Source: Pseudomonas songnenensis (lineage in GTDB: Bacteria; Pseudomonadota; Gammaproteobacteria; Pseudomonadales; Pseudomonadaceae). From it: DNA of 64,000 nt. The position numbers were made by a program, and so were the translations under genes. Every line of letters begins with the position of its first letter. Position 1 is the first letter of the stretch. The stretch is from positions 772,568-836,567 of the forward strand of contig NZ_RFFN01000001.1 of assembly GCF_003696315.1 (NCBI RefSeq). The letters run 5' to 3'. This document shows positions 48,365 to 57,738 of the stretch, one piece after another. The notes under the pieces were generated by a model, which saw only the letters and a list, made by a program, of their open reading frames with translations, ran no database searches and had not been told where the DNA came from.

Positions 48365-49255
48365 ATGGCCATGGTGCAACCCAAATCCGCCCGTTACCGG
48401 CTGTGGGCAACCCACGCGGCGCTGCTGGCGTTCGTTGCGGTGATCCTCTTTCCGCTGCTGATGGTGATCTCGATTTCCTTCCGCGAGGGTAACTTCGCCA
48501 CCGGCAGCCTTTTCCCCGAGAACCCGACGCTGGAGCACTGGTCGCTGGCGCTGGGCATCCCCTACACCCACGAGGATGGCAGCGTCACCCAGCCGCCATT
48601 CCCGGTGCTGCTGTGGCTGTGGAATTCGGTGAAGATCGCGCTGGTCAGCTCGGTGCTGATCCTGCTCTTGTCGACTACCAGCGCCTACGCCTTCGCACGC
48701 ATGCGTTTCGGCGGCAAAGCGCCGATCCTCAAAGGCATGCTGATCTTTCAGATGTTTCCGCCGGTACTCTCGCTGGTGGCCATCTACGCGCTGTTCGACC
48801 AGCTTGGTCAGCACGTCAGCTGGCTCGGGGTGAACAGCCACGGCGCGGTGATCGTCGCCTCGCTGGGCGGCATGGCACTGCATATCTGGACCATCAAGGG
48901 TTACTTCGAGAGCATCGATGCCTCGTTGGAGGAAGCCGCCATCGTAGATGGCGCGACCACCTGGCAGGCGTTCTTCCATATCCTGTTGCCGATGAGCGTG
49001 CCGATCCTGGCGGTGGTGTTCATCCTGGCATTCATCACCAGTGTCACCGAGTACCCCATCGCCTCGGTGCTGCTGATGGACGTGGACAAGCTGACCCTGT
49101 CGGTGGGTGCCCAGCAGTACCTGTACCCGCAAAACTACCTGTGGGGTGATTTCGCCGCGGCGGCGGTGCTCTCCGGGATACCTATCACCGCGGTGTTCCT
49201 CTACTGCCAGAAGTGGATCGTCGGCGGTCTTACCGCGGGCGGCGTGAAGGGCTGA
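48365..49255 (+). CDS. malG: MalG, maltodextrin ABC permease subunit
   Basis: A 296-residue inner membrane protein with six helices and the EAA loop [24 protein letters not shown]. It pairs with MalF to form the translocation channel. The ribosome site AAGGAGAA lies directly upstream. The C-terminal [10 protein letters not shown] is the usual MalG tail, which reaches into the MalK dimer. Confidence 0.96.
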   Translation: MAMVQPKSARYRLWATHAALLAFVAVILFPLLMVISISFREGNFATGSLFPENPTLEHWSLALGIPYTHEDGSVTQPPFPVLLWLWNSVKIALVSSVLILLLSTTSAYAFARMRFGGKAPILKGMLIFQMFPPVLSLVAIYALFDQLGQHVSWLGVNSHGAVIVASLGGMALHIWTIKGYFESIDASLEEAAIVDGATTWQAFFHILLPMSVPILAVVFILAFITSVTEYPIASVLLMDVDKLTLSVGAQQYLYPQNYLWGDFAAAAVLSGIPITAVFLYCQKWIVGGLTAGGVKG

Positions 49256-49354
49256 AGGATATAGCGAAACAGGGCGCGAGACCGGGGAGCGGAAGCCATG
49301 CGAGCCGGTGCGCCAGGCCACGACGAGAACAATAACGAGAACAGGGAGCCGTCC

Positions 49355-52102
49355 ATGAATGCCTCGATGCCAGCCTTGCTGCCGCTGATCCCCACCAAGC
49401 TGGCGATCCCCATGCTGCCGCCGGGCCTGCTCGAACGCCCACGACTGGACGAGTGGCAACTGCGCCTGCCACAGGTACGCCTGGCCGTGCTGCATGCGGC
49501 CAGCGGCTTCGGCAAAACCACCCTTGCAGCGCAATGGGCGCGGGCCTTCGATGGCCGCGTCGCCTGGCTACAGCTGCATGCCAGCGATAACCTGGCGCTG
49601 CAGTTCGCCCGCTACCTGACCCAGGCGCTGGACCGCCAGCTCGATGCCGGTTGCCCGCTATCCGCTGCACTCGCCGAGCAGGGCCAGGTCTCGCTGGATG
49701 CGCTGTTCACTCAACTGCTGGCCGAACTGCCGGGCGAGCACGAGGCGATCCTGATCGTGCTCGATGAATTTGAAGTGCTGCACGAGCGTGAGCTGATCGC
49801 CGGGCTGCGCTTCTTCCTGCGGCATATGCCCTGCTGGATGACGTTGCTGGTGTGCAGCCGCCGGCTGCCGGAGCTTGGCGTTGCCGAGCTGCGGGTCAAG
49901 CATCAGCTGCTGCTGCTCGATGCCCGCCAGCTGGCGTTCGAGGACGACGAGGTGCAGGCCCTGCTGGAGCTGGGCGTGCCGGTAAACATCAACCGCGAGC
50001 AGGTCGAACGGCTCAACCGCCGCATCGGTGGCTGGCCCTGCGCACTGCAGCTGGCGCTGCAGGAAGTGCAGACCAGCCGCGGCATGGACCTGTTTCTGGA
50101 AAACCTGCTGCTTGGCCACCCCGATATCCGCGACTACATGCGCGAACAGGTGGTCGAGGGTCTGCCTGAAGACCTGCGTGGTTTTCTTGAAGCCACTTGC
50201 CTGCTCGATCGCTTTGATGCGGCACTGGCCGACCGCCTGACCGAAGCCTGCCACGGCCGCGAAATGCTCGAGCGGCTCGAGCGCAGCGGGCTGTTCATCC
50301 AGCCGCTGGACAGCCTGCGTCGCTGGTACAGCTATCACCCATTGTTCGCCGTGTTCCTGCAGGGCGAGCTGCGCACCCACCAGCCGCAGCGGGTCAATCA
50401 GCTGCATCTGCGTGCCGCCGAGGCGCTACTGGCCGAAAACATGCCCGAAGAGGCCGCACGGCACGCGGTGCAGGCGAGTGATCCGCAGCAGGTCGCGGAA
50501 ATTCTGCAGCGCCACGGGCGCGCCTTCTATCGTCAGGGCCGTCTCGGGCTATTGCAGCAATGCCTGGAAACCCTGCCAGAACCGGTAATCGCCGGCTCGC
50601 CGCTGCTAACCCTGTTGCAGGCCTGGGTGTCGCAGAACTCCTATCAGTTCGATCACGTCGAGCGCTGGTTCAAGGCCAGCGAGCTGACCCTGCAGCGCAG
50701 CTGCTCCGAACAGGATTGGGCGCGCATTGTCTGCGAGTTCAATGCCGTCCGGGCGCAGGTGGCGATGAACCAGGGCGATGAACAACGCGCCATCGCACTG
50801 GCTCAGGAGGCGCTGACCCGCGAACCGCTGATCATGCGCACCTCGCGCGTGGCAGCGATGTCAGGGCTAGCCGAGGCGCATTTCGTGCAGGGGGCACTGC
50901 CGCAGGCGCAGAAGCAGTACGAGGAAGCCGAGCGTCGCGCACGGGAGATCAATGCTTCGCATCTGGTGGTGTGGAACCTTGGCCAACTGTCTGAAATCGC
51001 CATCGCCCAGGGGCATCTGCAGAAGGCCTACACGCTGCAGGAAAGGGCCATCCAGTACATCGAACAGCAGAACCTGCAGGCCACGCCGATTGTCGAGTTC
51101 ATCTACCGGGTACGCGGTCAGGTGCTGCTGGAGTGGCATCAGCTGGATGCCGCCGAGCAGTGCGCGCTGCAGGGCATCCAGATTCTCGACGAACTTGGTG
51201 ACCAGCGCTGGCGCCTACAGAGCCACGCACTGCTGGCCGGCGTCGCCTACGCCCGCGGCCAGCAGAATGCCTGCGCCGATTACATCGGCCAGATGCAAAC
51301 GATGCTCGCCGATGATCGCTACCACATCGACTGGCTGGCCAATGCCCATGCGGTGATGCTTGCTTATTGGGATTCCAGCCAGGACCGCGAGGCAATTCGT
51401 CAATGGCTGATCAGTGCGCCACCGGTCAGCGCTGGTGCCAACCACTTCTCCCAGCTCAACGCGCGCAATCACGCCCGTGCCCATGTATCGCTGGGGCAGC
51501 TGGACAGCGCGTTGCCGATCCTGCGCCAGTTGCTGACCGACGCCGAGTGTCACGGTCTGCTGATGGACCGCAATCGCAACCACATCCTCCTGGCGCAGCT
51601 GCACTGGCTGCGTGAAGAACGCCAGCAGGCGCTCGACCATTTGCAACGGGCCATGACCTTGGCCAGCGGCAGCGGCGCGATCGGCAGCTTCCTGCGAGTC
51701 GGCAAGCCGATCATCGGCATGCTCAAGTGCCTGCTGCACGAGCGCACCCTCGACGAGCCGGAAGCCCAGCGTGCCACGCGGCTGATCCAGCTGGCGCAGC
51801 AGCAGCGCGACTTCAGCCGCGCCATCCGCATCACCCTCGACGAGGCGGTGATCCAGGACATCATCAACCGCCCCGACGTGCCCGAGCTGATCCGTCGCTC
51901 ACCGCTGACCCGGCGCGAATGGCAGGTGCTCAGCCTGATCCACGCCGGGCAGTCCAACGAGCAGATCGCCGATCACCTCAACGTCGCGCCCACCACCATC
52001 AAGACGCACATCCGCAGCCTCTACCAGAAGCTCAACATCACCCATCGCAGCGAAGCGGTGCAGCTGGCACGCGACCTGCTGAGCAAGATTCAGGGGGACT
52101 AG
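49355..52102 (+). CDS. malT: MalT, ATP- and maltotriose-dependent transcription activator
   Basis: A 915-residue STAND-class LuxR-family activator. The N-terminal NTPase has Walker A ASGFGKTT (49-56) and LIVLDEFEVL; a long helical sensor region follows, and a C-terminal LuxR helix-turn-helix (LTRREWQVLSLIHAGQSNEQIA) binds MalT boxes. It activates mal promoters on binding maltotriose and ATP. The ATG at 49355 follows GGGAG; the longer frame begins in the malG tail region. Its presence supports reading the GGGGAGGAGG elements as its sites. Confidence 0.93.
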   Translation: MNASMPALLPLIPTKLAIPMLPPGLLERPRLDEWQLRLPQVRLAVLHAASGFGKTTLAAQWARAFDGRVAWLQLHASDNLALQFARYLTQALDRQLDAGCPLSAALAEQGQVSLDALFTQLLAELPGEHEAILIVLDEFEVLHERELIAGLRFFLRHMPCWMTLLVCSRRLPELGVAELRVKHQLLLLDARQLAFEDDEVQALLELGVPVNINREQVERLNRRIGGWPCALQLALQEVQTSRGMDLFLENLLLGHPDIRDYMREQVVEGLPEDLRGFLEATCLLDRFDAALADRLTEACHGREMLERLERSGLFIQPLDSLRRWYSYHPLFAVFLQGELRTHQPQRVNQLHLRAAEALLAENMPEEAARHAVQASDPQQVAEILQRHGRAFYRQGRLGLLQQCLETLPEPVIAGSPLLTLLQAWVSQNSYQFDHVERWFKASELTLQRSCSEQDWARIVCEFNAVRAQVAMNQGDEQRAIALAQEALTREPLIMRTSRVAAMSGLAEAHFVQGALPQAQKQYEEAERRAREINASHLVVWNLGQLSEIAIAQGHLQKAYTLQERAIQYIEQQNLQATPIVEFIYRVRGQVLLEWHQLDAAEQCALQGIQILDELGDQRWRLQSHALLAGVAYARGQQNACADYIGQMQTMLADDRYHIDWLANAHAVMLAYWDSSQDREAIRQWLISAPPVSAGANHFSQLNARNHARAHVSLGQLDSALPILRQLLTDAECHGLLMDRNRNHILLAQLHWLREERQQALDHLQRAMTLASGSGAIGSFLRVGKPIIGMLKCLLHERTLDEPEAQRATRLIQLAQQQRDFSRAIRITLDEAVIQDIINRPDVPELIRRSPLTRREWQVLSLIHAGQSNEQIADHLNVAPTTIKTHIRSLYQKLNITHRSEAVQLARDLLSKIQGD

Positions 52103-52238
52103 GCCCGCTCGCCGCCGCCGATGCGACCGGCTATGCTCGCGGGCCGTACAGCACAACAGGGATGTGGCGGATGATAACGACAGCTCAACGAACCGGCCGG
52201 CGCCCGCTCGGCGCAGCACAGCACGACGGAGGCCGCCC

Positions 52239-52667
52239 ATGAGCCTGGCCCGCGTGCTGTTTATCGCCGCCGTCCTGGGTCTCGGCTACAAACTGTGGAG
52301 CGGCCATCAGCAGGAGGCATTGCTCCAGGCAAGCACGACAAGCAGCCCCTCGGGGTTCATCTCGGTGGCGATGCCCGGTGGTGCGCGCCCGGGCGTGGTG
52401 ATGGTTTTTGCGCCGGTCAACTGTCCTTCTGATGAAGCGCGGCGGGCCGACGAGCTGGCGGCCGGGCTGTCCCGCATGGGCATCGCGGTGCAGCGCTCCA
52501 GCCACTTCAGTACCGAGACGAGCAACCCCGACGCCGAGCAGCGGGCCCAGCTGCAGCGCACCGTCGCGGTGCTCAGCGGTGGCATTCCCGCCGTGTTCTT
52601 CAATGGCATGGGCAAGGCCAACCCGACCCTTGACGAGGTGGTGGCCCAGGTTCGCGCGCCGCGCTGA
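52239..52667 (+). CDS. Membrane-anchored glutaredoxin/thioredoxin-like small protein
   Basis: A 142-residue protein with one N-terminal transmembrane helix or signal anchor, then a small alpha/beta domain. VVMVFAPVNCPSDEARRADELAAGL resembles the first strand and helix of the glutaredoxin fold, but with a single cysteine (NCPS) in place of CxxC. A later segment, GGIPAVFFNGM, recalls the cis-proline loop. No named family is recognised; it would not be a classical disulfide reductase. GGAGG precedes the ATG. Confidence 0.65.
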   Translation: MSLARVLFIAAVLGLGYKLWSGHQQEALLQASTTSSPSGFISVAMPGGARPGVVMVFAPVNCPSDEARRADELAAGLSRMGIAVQRSSHFSTETSNPDAEQRAQLQRTVAVLSGGIPAVFFNGMGKANPTLDEVVAQVRAPR

Positions 52668-52712
52668 GCTCACCGGCAATGCGCCGATAGCGCTTGGACT
52701 GCAGGGCGCCGC

Positions 52713-53336
52713 TCAGCCCTTCCACTGCGTCCGGGCGAAGGCGGGCAGGGTGTTGGCGCGCTGTGACGCTGAGGCCAGGTGGGGGAACGCGCCGTCCGGC
52801 GCCAGCGTGTCGGGCAGGGTGAGGCGGGCGAAGTCATAGGCGACCACCGCGCTGATATCCACCTGACTCATGCGCTCGCCCAGCAACGGTCGCTCGCCGC
52901 GCTCGGCCTGGCGTGCGTCCAGCAACGCCAGCGCGCCGCGCGCCTGATCCTCGCAATGACGATACCAGTCGTCCCAGACCAGCCCTTCCGGCCGCCGATC
53001 GCGCTCGTAATACGCCGCCACGGTTTTCTCGCAGGCACCGACGGCAAAGGCCAGCAGGTTCATCGCTTCGATGCGCTCAGTGCCGGACAGCGGCAGCAGT
53101 GCGCGCTCGGCGCCCGCCTGCTGATCGAAATAATCGAGGATGGCATTGCTGTCGATCAGCACCTGCCCATCGTTCAGCACCAACGCGGGCACTCGACCCA
53201 GCGGCGAGTACTCGCGAATCTTCAGACTATCCGTCAGAACGCTGAGCGGTTCGTTGGTGAACGGTATGTCCAACAGATGCAGGCTGACGCCGACGCGGCG
53301 GACGAAAGGCGACATGTAGCGACCGATCAGTTTCAC
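52713..53336 (-). CDS. Glutathione S-transferase family protein
   Basis: A 207-residue protein with the N-terminal thioredoxin-like GST domain (KLIGRYMSPFVRRVGVSLHLL, then GRVPALVLNDGQVLIDSNAILDYFD with the glutathione-binding Ser-Asn) and an alpha-helical C-terminal domain. The GTG start at 53336, with GGAG eight bases upstream, gives the natural beginning VKLIGRY; the ORF upstream of it is not coding. The substrate is unknown. Confidence 0.88.
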   Translation of the reverse strand: MKLIGRYMSPFVRRVGVSLHLLDIPFTNEPLSVLTDSLKIREYSPLGRVPALVLNDGQVLIDSNAILDYFDQQAGAERALLPLSGTERIEAMNLLAFAVGACEKTVAAYYERDRRPEGLVWDDWYRHCEDQARGALALLDARQAERGERPLLGERMSQVDISAVVAYDFARLTLPDTLAPDGAFPHLASASQRANTLPAFARTQWKG

Positions 53337-53513
53337 AGGCAATGCTCCGAAGGCGAGGGTGAACAGTGCATCAACCCTAGTCGAGCCCGCCGGTGGATGC
53401 GAAGGCATCGTGCGGAACCATCTATCGCCTCGTCCGTTGGCCGCCGGGCGGGGGAGGAGGAGTGCAGCGCCTGGCTGTGGCACCCTCGGGCTTTCAGAGA
53501 TGGAGACGTTGCC

Positions 53514-54062
53514 ATGGCGATGAGCGAGAAACAGAAGATGCTGGCCGGTGAGCTTTACTACCCCGGTGACCCGGAGATCGTTGCCGATCAGGCCGCGGCC
53601 AAGGCCTGGATGGTGCGCTACAACGCAGCACTCGCCGCCTCGCCGGACGAGCGCCGGGCGCTGCTGGCCGAGCGGCTGGCCTCGGTCGGTGCCGGTGCGG
53701 TGATCCGCCCGCCGTTCCACTGCGACTACGGCTACAACATCCACCTGGGCGAAGGCGCCTTTCTCAATTTCAACTGCGTGATTCTCGATGTGGTCGAGGT
53801 GCATATCGGCGCCGGTGCGCAGATCGGCCCGGCGGTACAGCTCTACACCGCCGACCATCCGCGTGATCCCGAGGCGCGCCGTTCGGGAGTGGAGTTCGGC
53901 CGGCCTATCCATATCGGTCGCAACGTCTGGGTCGGTGGCGGGGCGATCATCCTCCCGGGTGTGACGGTAGGTGACGACGCGGTGATCGGCGCCGGCAGCG
54001 TGGTCACCCGTGACGTGCCGGCCGGTGCCACGGTGGTCGGCAACCCGGCGCGGCTGCGCTGA
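53514..54062 (+). CDS. maa: Maltose/galactoside O-acetyltransferase (Maa/NodL type)
   Basis: A 182-residue hexapeptide-repeat acetyltransferase with a mac domain (KQKMLAGELYYPGDPEIVADQ) and the left-handed helix HIGRNVWVGGGAIILPGVTVGDDAVIGAGSV. The catalytic His is in LYTADHPRDP. Maa enzymes acetylate maltose and glucose, perhaps as an overflow outlet, which suits its place inside the maltodextrin cluster. The substrate is inferred from family and context. Confidence 0.85.
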   Translation: MAMSEKQKMLAGELYYPGDPEIVADQAAAKAWMVRYNAALAASPDERRALLAERLASVGAGAVIRPPFHCDYGYNIHLGEGAFLNFNCVILDVVEVHIGAGAQIGPAVQLYTADHPRDPEARRSGVEFGRPIHIGRNVWVGGGAIILPGVTVGDDAVIGAGSVVTRDVPAGATVVGNPARLR

Positions 54063-54079
54063 CCGGCTCGCTGTCGCCG

Positions 54080-54149
54080 TCTACGCCCTCGGCAAGCGGG
54101 CGGTCTACGCCCGGCCCTTACGCCTGCAACAGCCCGCCGCCGGAGGATG
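54080..54149 (+). promoter_or_regulatory. TCTACGCCC repeats and MalT-like box upstream of aglA
   Basis: TCTACGCCCT (54080-54089) and TCTACGCCCG (54104-54113) repeat the motif seen before malE. CCGGAGGATG (54140-54149) is a weak MalT-like box. The 150-bp gap before aglA is otherwise featureless. Confidence 0.5.
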
Positions 54150-54212
54150 TTGCGACCGGTTGCCGCACCTAGAGTGGCCACATCTTCACTGGTCACTCAT
54201 AGGTAACGTGGC

Positions 54213-55841
54213 ATGTCCGAGCAACTTCAGAATTGGTGGCGCGGCGGGGTGATCTATCAGGTCTACCCACGTAGTTTCTTCGACAGCAACGGCGACGGCG
54301 TGGGCGACCTGCCCGGCGTGCTGCACAAGCTGGACTACATCGCCAGCCTCAACGTCGACGCCATCTGGCTGTCGCCTTTCTTCACCTCGCCGATGAAGGA
54401 TTTCGGCTACGACGTGGCCGATTACCGCGGCGTCGATCCGCTGTTCGGCACGCTGGACGACTTCGTCCGGCTGGTCGAGGCGTGCCACGAACGCGGCATG
54501 CGCGTGCTGATCGACCAGGTACTCAACCATTCCTCCGACCAGCATCAGTGGTTCGTCGAAAGCCGTTCCAGCCGCGACAACGACAAGGCCGACTGGTACG
54601 TCTGGGCCGACCCCAAGCCGGACGGCACCGTGCCGAACAACTGGCTGTCGGTGTTCGGCGGTCCGGCCTGGAGCTGGGACAGCCGGCGCCGGCAGTACTA
54701 CCTGCATAACTTCCTCTCCAGCCAGCCGGACCTGAACTTCCACTGCCAGGCTGTGCAGGATCAGGTGCTCGATGATATGGAGTTCTGGCTCAAGCTCGGC
54801 GTAGACGGGTTCCGCCTGGATGCCGCGAACTTCTACTTCCACGATGCCGAACTGCGCGACAACCCGTCAAATACCGAGATTCGCGAAGGCAGCATCGGTG
54901 TGCGTATCGACAACCCTTACGCCTACCAGCGCCATATCTACGACAAGACACGGCCGGAAAACATGGATTTCCTCCGTCGTCTGCGTGCCCTGCTGCAGCG
55001 CTATCCCGGCGCGTCCTCGGTGGCCGAGATCGGCTGCGACGAGTCGCTACGCACCATGGCCGCCTACACCAGCGGCGGCGACACGCTGCACATGGCGTAT
55101 TCCTTCGACCTGCTCACCGAGCAGTGCAGCCCGGCCTATATCCGCCACACCGTGGAAGGCATCGAGCGCGAACTCGCGGACGGTTGGTCGTGCTGGTCCA
55201 TGGGTAACCACGACGTGGTGCGGGTGATGACGCGCTGGGCGCTCAATGGCCGACCCGACCCGGAGCGCGGCCGGTTGCTGATGGCACTGTTGTTATCACT
55301 GCGTGGCAGCGTTTGCATGTACCAGGGCGAAGAGCTGGGCCTGCCGGAAGCGGAACTGCGCTACGAAGATCTGGTCGATCCGTACGGCATTACCTTCTGG
55401 CCGGAATTCAAAGGGCGCGACGGATGCCGCACGCCGATGCCGTGGCAGAGCGAGGCGCATCATGCCGGCTTTACCGGGAGCCAGCCGTGGTTGCCGGTGG
55501 ATGACTCGCACCGCTCGCTGTCGGTGGCGGCGCAGGAAGCCGATCCGCATTCGATGCTCAACTGTTATCGGCGTTTTCTCGGCTGGCGACGTGAGCAGCG
55601 CCTGCTGATCGAGGGCGATATCCACATGGTCTACCATGACGACGCCCTGCTGGTGTTCGAGCGGCGCCTCGGCGAGCAAGTCTGGCTGTGCCTGTTCAAC
55701 CTGGGCGACGTGCCGCGCAGCTATGAGCTGCCCGGGCAGGCGGTGCCGCTGGTGGACGTGCCGGCCAGCTTCGCCGAATACGATGGGCAATGGGCACGGC
55801 TGCCGGCCCATGGTTTCGGCTACGTGCGGCTCGAGGGTTAA
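54213..55841 (+). CDS. aglA: Alpha-glucosidase, GH13
   Basis: A 542-residue cytoplasmic GH13 enzyme of the oligo-1,6-glucosidase/alpha-glucosidase subfamily. Catalytic residues are Asp203 (GFRLDAAN), Glu272 (VAEIGCDE) and Asp334 (MGNHDVVR). The QPDLNFH and LIDQVLNHSSDQHQWF regions fit this group. It should hydrolyse imported maltodextrins to glucose, which Glk then phosphorylates. No signal peptide is seen. malK follows after 76 bp. The gene symbol is a proposal. Confidence 0.88.
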   Translation: MSEQLQNWWRGGVIYQVYPRSFFDSNGDGVGDLPGVLHKLDYIASLNVDAIWLSPFFTSPMKDFGYDVADYRGVDPLFGTLDDFVRLVEACHERGMRVLIDQVLNHSSDQHQWFVESRSSRDNDKADWYVWADPKPDGTVPNNWLSVFGGPAWSWDSRRRQYYLHNFLSSQPDLNFHCQAVQDQVLDDMEFWLKLGVDGFRLDAANFYFHDAELRDNPSNTEIREGSIGVRIDNPYAYQRHIYDKTRPENMDFLRRLRALLQRYPGASSVAEIGCDESLRTMAAYTSGGDTLHMAYSFDLLTEQCSPAYIRHTVEGIERELADGWSCWSMGNHDVVRVMTRWALNGRPDPERGRLLMALLLSLRGSVCMYQGEELGLPEAELRYEDLVDPYGITFWPEFKGRDGCRTPMPWQSEAHHAGFTGSQPWLPVDDSHRSLSVAAQEADPHSMLNCYRRFLGWRREQRLLIEGDIHMVYHDDALLVFERRLGEQVWLCLFNLGDVPRSYELPGQAVPLVDVPASFAEYDGQWARLPAHGFGYVRLEG

Positions 55842-55917
55842 GCGAGTTGGCAGCGGTGGGCCAGCCCGCCGCTGCAAATAGAGAGTGCATGGCGGCATCC
55901 AACGGAGAACAACAACG

Positions 55918-57033
55918 ATGGCCAGTGTCACGCTGCGCGACATCTGCAAGAGTTACGACGGTACGCCGATCACCCGGCATATCGACCTGGATATCGAAGA
56001 CGGCGAATTCGTCGTCTTCGTCGGCCCATCCGGTTGCGGCAAATCCACCCTGCTGCGATTGATCGCCGGGCTGGAGGACATCACCTCGGGCGATCTGCTG
56101 ATCGGCGACCAGCGGGTCAATGACCTGCCACCCAAGGATCGCTCGGTGGGCATGGTCTTTCAGTCCTATGCGCTTTATCCGCACATGACCGTTGCTGAGA
56201 ACATGGCCTTCGGCCTCAAGCTCGCCAGCGTCGACAAGCGCGAGATCGCGCGCCGCGTGGAGGCGGTCGCGGAAATCCTGCAACTGGAAAAGCTGCTCGA
56301 ACGCAAACCCAAGGACCTCTCTGGCGGTCAGCGCCAGCGCGTCGCCATCGGCCGCACCATGGTCCGCGAGCCGAAGGTCTTCCTCTTCGATGAGCCCCTG
56401 TCGAACCTCGATGCTTTCCTCCGCGTGCAGATGCGCATCGAGATCGCCCGTCTGCACCAGCGCATCCGCTCCACCATGATCTACGTGACCCACGATCAGG
56501 TTGAAGCCATGACCCTGGCCGACAAGATCGTCGTGCTCAATGCCGGCGAAATTGCCCAGGTCGGCCAGCCGCTGCATCTGTACCACTACCCGAAGAACCG
56601 TTTCGTGGCTGGCTTTCTTGGCTCGCCACAAATGAACTTCGTCGAGGTGCGGGCCATTTCCGCCAGCCCTGAAGCCGTCACCATCGAGCTGCCCAGCGGT
56701 TACCCACTGACCCTGCCGGTGGACGGCAGCGCGGTGAGCCCCGGCGACCCGCTCACCCTCGGCATTCGCCCCGAACACTTCGTCATGCCGGAAGAGGCCG
56801 ACTTCACCTTCCACGGCCAGATCACCGTGGCCGAACGGCTGGGCCAGTACAACCTCCTGTACCTCACGCTGGAGCGCCTGCAGGACGTGATCACCCTTTG
56901 CGTCGACGGCAACCTGCGCGTCACCGAAGGTGAAACCTTTGCCGCTGGCCTCAAGGCCGACAAGTGCCACCTGTTCCGTGAAAACGGTGAGGCCTGCACC
57001 CGGCACTATCGGGAGCCGGCGATTTACGGATGA
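55918..57033 (+). CDS. malK: MalK, ATPase of the maltodextrin transporter
   Basis: A 371-residue ABC ATPase with Walker [10 protein letters not shown] (36-44), signature [13 protein letters not shown], Walker [14 protein letters not shown] and a C-terminal MalK/OB-type regulatory domain. It energises MalFG. It is encoded apart from malEFG, beyond malT and aglA. The ATG at 55918 follows GGAGA. Confidence 0.95.
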   Translation: MASVTLRDICKSYDGTPITRHIDLDIEDGEFVVFVGPSGCGKSTLLRLIAGLEDITSGDLLIGDQRVNDLPPKDRSVGMVFQSYALYPHMTVAENMAFGLKLASVDKREIARRVEAVAEILQLEKLLERKPKDLSGGQRQRVAIGRTMVREPKVFLFDEPLSNLDAFLRVQMRIEIARLHQRIRSTMIYVTHDQVEAMTLADKIVVLNAGEIAQVGQPLHLYHYPKNRFVAGFLGSPQMNFVEVRAISASPEAVTIELPSGYPLTLPVDGSAVSPGDPLTLGIRPEHFVMPEEADFTFHGQITVAERLGQYNLLYLTLERLQDVITLCVDGNLRVTEGETFAAGLKADKCHLFRENGEACTRHYREPAIYG

Positions 57034-57072
57034 TTGGTTCAATACGCTGTGCGTAGAAGGGCAGCGCTGCGA

Positions 57073-57090
57073 CAGGGCTCAATCGCCCTG
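57073..57090 (+). terminator. Hairpin downstream of malK
   Basis: CAGGGC and GCCCTG flank a six-base loop 39 bases after the malK stop, without a T-run. The rest of the 270-bp gap to the next gene shows nothing else I can support. Confidence 0.4.
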
Positions 57091-57303
57091 CCGCACCAAT
57101 CAGGGACTAGGGCAGCTTCGCGCTGCAATTGCAGCAGGCGTCTGAACCAAGGGGCGCGACGCTAGGGGCGGTGCCCGCCGGCGTTGTCCTTCGCCCCATC
57201 CACCCTCCGCAAACACCGCGTTTGCAATGCTGCGCCCGATGGAGACTCGATAGGGCGCTATAGGGTGTACCATCGGGCTCTGCTCATCAGATAGTAGTCA
57301 GCC

Positions 57304-57738
57304 ATGTCCACGCTAAGCGAAGAGAGCCGCCAGATCGTAGCTTCTCTGGCGCACCGTGCTGGTCCCGATGCTGACACTGCACGAATTGCCGAAGCGATCG
57401 TCGCGATACTGCAGGATATACGCGCAGCCCTTACGCCCATCATTGGTCAGCAAGGCGTGATCGCGCTTTATCGCCGCAGCCTGCATCTGTGTGCATCCAC
57501 CCATCCTCGTTTGGCCTGCACGTATGACAATTTGCAGACGCCGATGGATCTGATTGAACTCAAAACCGTACTCGTCGAGCAGGACGAAAGCGACGCGCAG
57601 TTTTTCGGTGAGATGTTGCTGACTACTCTCTACGAGCTGCTGACCACGCTGATCGGGCCCTCGCTTACCGCACGTCTGCTTCGTGGCGTGTGGCAGCCTT
57701 CTTTGAGTGAAACCCCTTCGCAGGAAAATTCGCCATGA
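57304..57738 (+). CDS. Conserved small helical protein of the KaiC-like operon
   Basis: A 144-residue, soluble, mostly helical protein (LSEESRQIVASLAHRAGPDADTARIAEAI...). It is not KaiB or KaiA: the KaiB thioredoxin-like start is absent. I recognise no domain. Its stop overlaps the KaiC-like gene by four bases (ATGA), so it is very likely a functional partner of it, for example a regulator or adaptor. The composition is like that of its neighbours. Confidence 0.75.
   Translation: MSTLSEESRQIVASLAHRAGPDADTARIAEAIVAILQDIRAALTPIIGQQGVIALYRRSLHLCASTHPRLACTYDNLQTPMDLIELKTVLVEQDESDAQFFGEMLLTTLYELLTTLIGPSLTARLLRGVWQPSLSETPSQENSP

Noticed and set aside
57304..57738. KaiB assignment for the small gene before the KaiC-like gene
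   Set aside because: The length and the start do not match KaiB's thioredoxin-like fold, and no KaiB motif is visible.
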